NCBI GenBank assembly: GCA_009779455.1 | Contig: WREG01000014.1 | Location: 1 to 17,931, forward strand | Direction of reading: 5' to 3' | DNA length: 17,931 nucleotides | From: Oscillospiraceae bacterium | GTDB taxonomy: Bacteria; Bacillota; Clostridia; Oscillospirales; Acutalibacteraceae | The notes under the pieces: model-generated | Seen by the model: the letters and a program-made list of their open reading frames with translations, nothing else | What the model was told of the DNA's origin: nothing | Databases searched by the model: none | Program-made: the position numbers and the translations under genes | Part shown: positions 1 through 8,000 of the stretch, one piece after another | Layout: each line of letters begins with the position of its first letter | Numbering within the stretch: position 1 is the first letter of the stretch

Positions 1-1
1 A

Positions 2-1510
2 AAAGAAGAAAACAGGCGGCCCATCAACGATTTGAAGCATAAGGCGCTCATGACGGGCCTCAAAGGCATTGCTTCCGTGATGCCGGACGTCGAAAGGCCG
101 AATTCGGGGAATTACGAGAGCAAGCATTTCATGCCGGGCAACGACGTTTTCCTTACGGAACCCGCCGCGGGCGCGAAATGGAAGCTGGGCTACGCCGACG
201 CGAGCCTCCTGCCCGACGACATAGGCTTCGGCGAGTATTATCTGGGCGGCTATTTGGCCTTCCCGCCGAACCGCGTAGAGGACGCCCTCGACGACCAGAT
301 GGTCAGATGCTTCTGCCTTGACGACGGGAGCGGCAGGGGTACGTCCGTTTTCGCCGTTATAGACTGCGTCGGCATATCCAACCGCGACATCCGCGAGATA
401 AGGCGGCTTTTGGAGGGTTTCTGCGCCGAGAACAACATCATAACGGTCAATGTCGCCGCGACCCATTCACATTCATGCATTGATACGCAGGGCCTGTGGG
501 GGCCGATACCAAAAGCGCTAAAATACAACCCGTTTTACGCGCTTCTGGGCAGGAGGGAAGGCTTTGTCTCCGGCAGGAACGATAAATTTATGGGCAACCT
601 CCACAGGAAGTCCGCCGACGCAATTAAACGCGCCTTTGCCGATATGAAAGAGGGCAGGCTTTACGCCTCCGTCGTGGACGCGACCTCTTTCGTGCGCGAC
701 AAGCGCAAGCCCGACGTGATGGTGACGGATTTGGCAAGCCTGCGCTTCGTCCCCGACGACGGGAGCCGCCCCACAAGGGCCGTTTTCCTCCCCGCGCACC
801 CGGTCTGCTTCGGGCAGTACAACAAAACCGTAAGCGGCGACTTCCCCTATTACTGCTGCAAAGAGATAGAGGCCAACGGCGAGAACGGGCTGTTTTTCAA
901 CGGGCCGGAAGCGGCAATCGCCGCCAACCGCGGGCCGAACATCCCCGAAGGGCTGGATTTCCCCCATGATATCATCGCCTACGGCGCGGCCATAGCGCAG
1001 CACAGCATCAAGGCCGAATTCAAAGAGATAGAGCCTATGCTCAACGTCCGCTGCAAGGAGCTTCTGATGTCCGTGGACAACCCGCTGTTCTACGCACTTT
1101 CAAAACTTCACGTCACCTACAACGACACTGTTAAAGACGGCAAAAAGATGGAGGATATACGCTTTGTTTCCGAAACGGGCTATGTCGAGATGGGCAAAAG
1201 CCTGAAATTCATGTTCATCCCCGGCGAGATGATGCCGGAGGTGTTCTTGGGCGGCGCGTTCGGCGCGGAAGATTCATACACGGGCAAAAGCTGGGACTAC
1301 AAGCCGATTAAAGATATGGTTGACGGCTATCTTGTCGGAATCGGCCTTTGCAACGACGCGGTCGGTTATATAGTGCCGTCGAACGACTACGGCAGCTATT
1401 TCGAGGGCAGCCATTACGAGGAGGCGGTCTCCACGGGGACGCGCTGCGCGGCCGACATAGTTGACGGCTTTGAAGATTTGGTCGAGGAATGCAAAACGCT
1501 GAAAAATTAG
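2..1510 (+). CDS. Neutral/alkaline ceramidase-family protein, 5' end possibly outside window
   Basis: The reading frame is open to the left edge. Possible internal starts are TTG at 32 and ATG at 50 (AAGG 5 nt upstream), so the true start is unresolved. Numbering here is from TTG 32 (492 residues). The protein follows the neutral ceramidase N-terminal domain pattern: THSH (His145, His147), a second histidine in AHPVCFG (His256), SGD at 268-270, PGE (Glu399) and NDY (Tyr453). In the family these correspond to the zinc ligands of an amidase that cleaves the ceramide N-acyl bond. The expected nucleophile motif, roughly GxEGDxSPN, reads GPEAAIAAN at 291-299, so the serine position is alanine (about Ala297). 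There is no signal peptide in the visible part and no C-terminal Ig-like domain as in eukaryotic ceramidases. Family membership is fairly sure; ceramidase activity is doubtful. The gene stands alone, followed by a repeat-bearing intergenic region. Confidence 0.8.
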   Translation, partial: KEENRRPINDLKHKALMTGLKGIASVMPDVERPNSGNYESKHFMPGNDVFLTEPAAGAKWKLGYADASLLPDDIGFGEYYLGGYLAFPPNRVEDALDDQMVRCFCLDDGSGRGTSVFAVIDCVGISNRDIREIRRLLEGFCAENNIITVNVAATHSHSCIDTQGLWGPIPKALKYNPFYALLGRREGFVSGRNDKFMGNLHRKSADAIKRAFADMKEGRLYASVVDATSFVRDKRKPDVMVTDLASLRFVPDDGSRPTRAVFLPAHPVCFGQYNKTVSGDFPYYCCKEIEANGENGLFFNGPEAAIAANRGPNIPEGLDFPHDIIAYGAAIAQHSIKAEFKEIEPMLNVRCKELLMSVDNPLFYALSKLHVTYNDTVKDGKKMEDIRFVSETGYVEMGKSLKFMFIPGEMMPEVFLGGAFGAEDSYTGKSWDYKPIKDMVDGYLVGIGLCNDAVGYIVPSNDYGSYFEGSHYEEAVSTGTRCAADIVDGFEDLVEECKTLKN

Positions 1511-1533
1511 CGTATGGGGCTTTAAAATTGTAG

Positions 1534-1603
1534 GGGACGCCGTTGCGGCGTCCCGACTGCAACAAGATTTTATCTATATTACGGGACGCCGCAACGGCGT
1601 CCC
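1534..1603. repeat. Pair of inverted GC-rich palindromes (BIME/REP-like)
   Basis: Two 21-nt units, 1534-1554 and 1583-1603, are exact reverse complements of each other. Each is also nearly self-palindromic: stem GGGACGCCG with CGGCGTCCC around a 3-nt centre. They are separated by 28 AT-rich bases. This is the form of REP/BIME-type interspersed elements. It lies 24 nt after the stop of the ceramidase-like gene and could also act as a transcript 3'-end stabiliser, though neither hairpin is followed by a T-run. Confidence 0.7.
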
Positions 1604-1620
1604 GTACTTTCGCTTGTCAC

Positions 1621-1664
1621 AAAAGAAAAATAACCGCTCCCCAGTCCAAAGGTTAGCGGTTATT
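1621..1664 (-). terminator. Intrinsic terminator of the candidate small RNA
   Basis: A perfect 10-bp stem (AATAACCGCT at 1655-1664 read on the minus strand, AGCGGTTATT at 1629-1638) with a 16-nt loop is followed on the minus strand by TTTCTTTT. On the plus strand the stem is followed by CCACTTTTCTTTT, so weak bidirectional action is possible. Confidence 0.75.
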
Positions 1665-1725
1665 CCACTTTTCTTTTGGGCGTAGCCGCTTGCGAACTGC
1701 GGTTCGTTGCGGCGTTGGCCTCTGT
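1621..1725 (-). ncRNA. Candidate structured small RNA, about 105 nt
   Basis: A minus-strand promoter (1732-1760) and a minus-strand intrinsic terminator (1621-1664) bracket a roughly 105-nt interval with no ribosome site and no plausible reading frame. The interval contains a strong two-part hairpin at 1685-1713: outer stem GCCGC/GCGGC, a small internal loop, inner stem CGAAC/GTTCG and a CGCA loop. This layout resembles the antitoxin-RNA side of small type I toxin-antitoxin modules in Bacillota, where a short membrane-toxin gene converges on the same terminator. Here no toxin frame is visible on the plus strand at 1511-1628, which instead holds the palindrome pair. The 5' end is inferred from promoter spacing. 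The RNA call rests on structure; the family assignment is a guess. Confidence 0.5.
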
Positions 1726-1731
1726 GTTTTT

Positions 1732-1760
1732 ATAATACACTGAAAAAAACAAAATGTCAA
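1732..1760 (-). promoter_or_regulatory. Sigma-70-type promoter reading leftward
   Basis: On the minus strand TTGACA (1755-1760) and TATTAT (1732-1737) are separated by exactly 17 nt. The predicted start lies near 1725. It reads into the structured small RNA and faces away from the plus-strand promoter at 1799. Confidence 0.65.
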
Positions 1761-1798
1761 GCCCTTTCATGATTTCTTTATTTTTTTGTGAAAAACAC

Positions 1799-1827
1799 TT
1801 GACATTTGAAAAGTATTCAGATATACT
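1799..1827 (+). promoter_or_regulatory. Sigma-70-type promoter P1 reading toward the giant gene
   Basis: TTGACA (1799-1804), a 17-nt spacer and TATACT (1822-1827). The start would be near 1834, giving a leader of about 238 nt before the ATG at 2072. The -35 elements of this and the leftward promoter form a 10-bp inverted repeat (1752-1761 and 1798-1807), so the two starts may be co-regulated. Confidence 0.6.
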
Positions 1828-1854
1828 ATGACAAACTCTTATTATGTGCAATAT

Positions 1855-1911
1855 GCATATAATGTGTTGAAAATTTTTAACATAATACACTATAAATGGC
1901 ATATAATGTGT
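1855..1911 (+). repeat. 13-bp direct repeat in the AT-rich leader
   Basis: GCATATAATGTGT occurs at 1855-1867 and again, identical, at 1899-1911, a 44-bp start-to-start distance (about four helical turns). It lies between promoter P1 and the giant gene. Such spacing suits a regulator site pair, but the region is AT-rich and chance cannot be excluded. The rest of 1912-1990 shows nothing recognisable. Confidence 0.35.
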
Positions 1912-1992
1912 GGCATATTAATGAATGTACAAAATGTAGTATATATCGGCAATATTTATACTGAATTATGTTTGAAAATTCATGAAAAGATA

Positions 1993-2022
1993 TTGATTTA
2001 TTACATATAATTGTAATATAAT
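1993..2022 (+). promoter_or_regulatory. Proximal promoter P2 of the giant surface-protein gene
   Basis: TTGATT (1993-1998), an 18-nt spacer and a consensus TATAAT (2017-2022). The start near 2029 would give a leader of about 43 nt containing a small TCAC-TCG-GTGA hairpin (about 2034-2044) and an AAGGG ribosome site (about 2055-2059), some 12 nt before the ATG. Confidence 0.5.
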
Positions 2023-2071
2023 AATCCAAAAGATCACTCGGTGAACAAAACAAAAAGGGAAATTCATAACC

Positions 2072-5000
2072 ATGAGAGAAAAAAGCAAAAAAAGATTTTT
2101 TAATTTCGGCAGAATTAAAGGATATAATAAAAATTCGGCTTTTGTGCGGCTGACGGTGGGCCTTATTGCGATTTGCGTCGCCGTCTCGGGGTATACAATG
2201 CTTATAAACACGCTGGTGGAGGGTACCCTGGCCGCCCCGCTGGGGTATCCCGTGATTTTCAACCACCCCTACACGCCGCCCAGCCCCCCGCCGCCGATTT
2301 TTTGCGCCGAGCAGACGGCGTGGAGCCGATATGTGGACCATCCGGGTTTTGACTACGCGTACACGCGCGAGCGCGCCACTTTATATACGGGCGACACATC
2401 CCCCGACCATATTTATGTAAACAGCACCAGCATGGTGTTTTTGGGCTACGAGACCGACGCGAACATGGACTACATATTCGCGGACGAATACAGCGCGTTT
2501 AAAAGCATCTCTTTCGCGATACGCCCTCTGGAACTCGGCCTCCATGCCCTTGACCAGAGCGGCTTCCTTTTCAACGGGTACATTGACCCGGGCGGGAAAT
2601 ATTACGGCTACGCCATAACTTTGGAGGCCCGCGACAAGGAATACCCCGAAGAGGGCCGCTGCGCCGACCTGAAGCTTTATGCCGTGAACGGCGCGCCGAT
2701 GGACACCCCCGCCAATTTCAATGATCCGAGCAAACGCACCCTTATAAGCACCTATGCCGTTGGTTTTGATGAAACCTACGATTGGCCCGAATATGTCCGC
2801 GTGGAGAGCGACCCCGTGACCCACCGGTTCCAGATATATGTGGACGGCATGCTCCGCACAAACAACCTCAATCCCTTGAGCGGCGACAGCGGCTTCGGCT
2901 TTTTCAGCAACTACATAGCCCACGACTGCACGGAGCTGACCGTAATGTCCTATTCCGTAATGCAGGTGGAAGCCGACTGGGTGAGCAAGAGCGCTTTGGC
3001 CGAGGTGCGGTTCATTGACAACGCAACGGGCCTTCCCTTGGCCGACCCGCAGTTCCTTGCCGGGCAGACGGGCCAGTCCTATTACATCAAGCCGCCGACA
3101 TTCCCCGGCTACGCCCTTGTTTCGGCGAACCAAAAACTGCTTAACCCCATCCGCTATTACGCCAACAACGACTATAACGTCACGACCCTTGTCTATGTTG
3201 ATAAATCGGCGGGTGAAAAGACAGCTTCTTATCATAATGTTCCTGATAACGGAACCCTTGAATTTCCTGTGCCTGTAGATGTGAATGAATATATAGATTA
3301 TAACATTCACGTGGGCGGCGACGGAACCCGCTATGAAGGCCAGTGGGTACAGTCCACCGTACAGGGTACGGGTCTGCTTACGATGAAAAATTTTGTCGAA
3401 ACTTATACGCCCACAAATATGCTTCTGCCGAATTCGCTGGCCGGGCTTCCCACGACCTCGATAGACGGGAAAATGACTGTGGAATCCAACTACCCGATAG
3501 AAATCGGCGATATACAGTCTTCCGCTAACGGGTTCGGCGCCAACGACGGTACGGTGATCGGCTTTACGCCTAATAACAGGCAGCCGGGCGTTCCTTCCAA
3601 TTTACAAATAAACGGGAACCCCGGATTACCCGCGCTGGATTATACAGTGCCGTTTCCGCCTGCACCTGCACCGCCTGCGCCATTTACTCTTTGCGCCTGT
3701 ACGGGAGCTACGCATACGCTGCATTCAAATGCCGAAGAACGCTACATTAAAATAACATACAACGAGTTGCGGAACGACGCGGGCTATAAATTAAACTACC
3801 TGTTAGGGGCGTGGACTAACGGTGTGCCAGAAGATTATTTCATCACCATCCACGGCTTGAATTATTTAGGTACGGAAGTCAACGTAGTCGTTAACCGCAA
3901 CAGTATATTTTCCCCGAATAACGGCTGGACGTCCGGCACACGGCCTGTTTTGGCTCTGTTGCCTCTCGACGGGACAGACAGCAGTCAAAACGGCACAACG
4001 CCGGTAGGTAAAGAATATCTGCCCGACGGATATGTGTACCCTATAAACGGTAAAATTGACGTTACTTTCACACGCGCACACAACAGCCACCATGACCATA
4101 ATATCCTGATAGGTGCCGGAGAGATGAATATGCGCGCCAGAACGATAATTGTAACAGTCAGAGATTATCTGCCGCCGGGCGTGAGTTATGTTAAAGGCAG
4201 TTCCGGCCAATATGAAGGCAATCTTAGATTTGAAACAGCTATTGTTGATGGTGTACAGGTGCAGGTGCTTGTATGGGAATTCGGCGTATTGCCCCCGAAC
4301 GGCTACGAGATACCGTTCCGGGTGCATATAGACAGGGGAGGGTTCTTTGAGAATTTCGCGTCCATAGATTACGAAGACCCGCCGGTGAAACTGCCCGATA
4401 TAGACAGGACGAACAGCACCTTCCACGCCACCGACATAGCCGCCGTTGTCGAGCATTATGTCGATTATAACGATCATTTCACGGCCTTGAAGCCCAATCG
4501 GAGCATCATAGTGCCGCGTCACGGGAATTACACCACATCCACCATTTCAATGACGGACATCTTTTCTGACGGCGGCACTTATAGATACATGGGCTATACG
4601 CTGGGGGACGCCCCCGACAGCGGGAACATGATCCCGGGCCCGCCGCCCTCCCCGACAATATCCGACGTGACGGGCGAGGAGCATATATACCTCTATTTCG
4701 CCAAAAACCCCACGATAACGGTGGAGTTCCGCTATATCGGCGACGATTCCGAGCTTAAGCCGAGCGTAAGCTTCCCCATAACCAGCGGAGACCCCTTCTT
4801 CCTGCCCGACAGCGTCCGCGCGGCCATACCCGACGGCAGCGGCGGCTTCTATAACTACGTCGCCTATGTCAAAAACGCCGAGGAATCGCCAATGCCCCCG
4901 ATTGTATACGGCCTGCCCGACAGGCCCGTCTATACGGAAGTGACGGACGACCACACCGTTATCATCTATTTTGACAATTCCCAAAATGCCGTCACGGTGC

Positions 5001-8000
5001 ACTACGTCGAGTATCAGAACGAGGCAAACGTGCTCCACAACAACGACTATTACCTTGTTGATATTGGCGACACCTTCGTCACGGAGGACCACACGCCCCC
5101 GGTTTTAAACGTGACGGACAAGCGCTATGTCTACGAAGGCTATTCCCTGCCCGGCGGCAGCTTCATACCCGGCCCGCCCCCGAGCCTCTATATCGACGGG
5201 GACAAGGAGATAACCCTCCACTACAGCACCACCTACATGGTCACGGTGAAATGGCATGAAAACCTGCCCTATGACGCGGGCCTGTATTACGCCGACCTCC
5301 TGCCCCCCGCGACCTTTACGGTAAGGGCGGGCGACCCGTTCAGCATAACCGCCCAGCAATATATTGTTTATAACGGGCTGACCTATGAAACCATAGATAT
5401 GCACAAGTGGACCGACGACTCGCGGCCCGCCTACCCCGGCAGCTACACGGCCCCCGTGGCCATACCGTCGGTCAACGGAGACTACACCATAATCCTGCTT
5501 TACGAGGAAACGGCAACCACGAAGGTGGACGAGGTTTCCGTCACCGTTATGTACACCGAATTCGGCAACACGGGCAACGAGCTGCACCCGAGGGTTGAAA
5601 TCATAAATATCCCAGTGGGGAGCGACTTCTATTTGACCCCCTATTTCCTGGGCACTATTCCCGCGCCCCCCGGCTGGACGTATTACGCCAGCCAGATCGA
5701 CCGCAACCCGGTTGACGTCGGCCCCCCGCCCTCAGACCCGGTTTTCACGAACCTTTGGTCGAACCACGTCATTATGCTGCAGTACATACCCCAGGGCGGC
5801 CCGAATGAAGCCGTCGTGGTCGAGCGCTTCCTTGAATTCGAAGACCCGTCCAACATCCTTCTGCCCGAGCGCACGTCCTCTTTCGACCCGGCTATAGGCC
5901 ACTACCCCGCGAGCTGGATACCGCCCGGGGAAATAGAGGTCAGCGCGAGGTACAGGTACGAATATATCGGCTATAAGGTCAACGGCGGCCCGACGGTGTT
6001 CGACCCCGACCCCGGCAATATACCCCGCCCCATGCCGGGCGTCGTGAACGGGACCACCATCATCTACTATTACACCCGTTCCGGGCTTGTGGAGCTGACG
6101 GAGGAATTCCGCCTCTGGGACGACTGGAACGAGAAGCTGGACGACGATATCATAAACTATGTATTTGAAGGCGACCCCTTCGTGCGGGACCCCGGCAGGC
6201 CCCCCGACGAGATAAGGTTCCATTCCGGCGAGATTTTCCGCTATGTGGGCTATTCTCTGAATTATGACAAGCCGGCCATTTTGGGCCGCCCGCCGCGGGT
6301 GCCGTTCCCCGAGGTAAAAACCGACGGCTATGTTATAACATATCTCTATATGCCGTGGAGCCCCTTTGAGAAAAACGCCTATATAAACGACAGCAAAACA
6401 GCGGAAAACGGCGAGGAGGGGTCGCCCGTCAGGGTGCACGGCAACGACAAAATCACCTATACCGTTGACATATTCAACCCCGGCCCGACAAAAGACAAAA
6501 AATATGACGTCCTGTTCGCCATCGACTGGTCCGGCTCTTTGGGCGCGGACATGACCTCCGGCGGCGAAAAGGCCCTAGACTACGAAAAAGGCCTGATTAA
6601 AGACATGGCCGAATTCGTCTTCGACAACTACCCCGACAGCCGCGTCGCCTTCATGGGGATGAACACCCCGGATGCGGCAAAATGCGCCAACAACCCCGGA
6701 ACGGTGTATATCCCCTATCAATCGGACTTTTTGCCCCGTGGCGCCTATATGGCGGCCCTGAACAGCGCTTTCGATGAAAACGACGCGCTGAATGCGGACG
6801 ACAACGCCGCTTTCCTGCGGGCCGCGGTGGATAAATTCACGGATTCTACCGCGCATTACGGAAGCAGCCTGCCCACAACGATGGGCGGCAACCCCGTAGA
6901 CATCGACCCCCGCGGCGACGGTTCGCGCATACCCGTGATAATATTGGTTTCCGATTTCCAGATGACGGATTTGATGAAATACCAGGTCAAGGCCGGCGGC
7001 GGGGCAGGGGCCAACCTGACGGGCGGCTTGGATTCCCTCGCCAACCAGACCACACCGAACAGGGCTTATTGGTCAACCGTCATGTATGATGAGAGCCTGC
7101 GGTTCGAGAACCTCTTCCCGGAGGGCATACTCATAACGGTGAGGCTTGATACCGACAGCCAGCTTTCCGAATACCTGAATTTTTCCGGCTACGCCCAGAT
7201 AACAGGCACAAGCCCCCTTACCTTCAACGCGCCTCATCCGATGGGCTACGCCGACCCCTTCTTCGACGGCCTCATGAAGGATTGCGTCATAAGGAACAAA
7301 GTTGAATGGGACACCATGAAAGTGCCTTACGACACGCCTTACGGGGACGCTTTCGACGCCCTTAAAGAGATTTTCGGCCAAAAAGCCCAAAGCCCGCTTA
7401 TAATAACCGATACAGTCCCCTCGGGCCTGGCAATCGACACGAACAGCATCAGCCACGGCGGCGTTTACAACCCCGTGACACGCACAATCACATGGGATAT
7501 GACAGAAGAAACGACCCTTGGCATGATTAAGCTGACTTTTGACGTTACCGTGGATCACGCGGGCCATTATGACAACACCGCGTACTTGAACGACGGCGAA
7601 TGGGGCACCAACACCACCTACCATATGTGGTATCTGCCCTATAAGGACGCCTATATCAACCTTCACGAGATATTCGGCCCCGCACGGCCGCAAAACGGCA
7701 GGGAATGCAACCCCGTCCGTGTTGAATACGAGGATATCATCACTTATAAGATAGGCCTGGACAACAAAAAGACGCCGCCCCCGAACGTTAACGGCTCCGT
7801 TATTACCGACGTGGTGCCGGACGGCCTTGAGGTCATTTTGTCAAGCATCAGCCACGGCGGCTCCTACGATGCAGGGACCCGCACCATCACATGGGACCTC
7901 ACGGGCGAGAATGAAGGCGAAATGTCCGTCACCTTCGACGCTGTGGTGAAACAGCCGGGGCTTTATTCCAACGTTGCCCACATAGTATACGGCGACGGCA

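Noticed and set aside
1660..1902. 80-codon minus-strand frame across the divergent promoter region
   Set aside because: It runs through a promoter and the hairpin of the small RNA, has no ribosome site, and its low-complexity sequence reflects AT-rich DNA.
1828..2010. 60-codon plus-strand frame after promoter P1
   Set aside because: Its ATG precedes the predicted transcription start and has no ribosome site; composition is that of AT-rich non-coding DNA.
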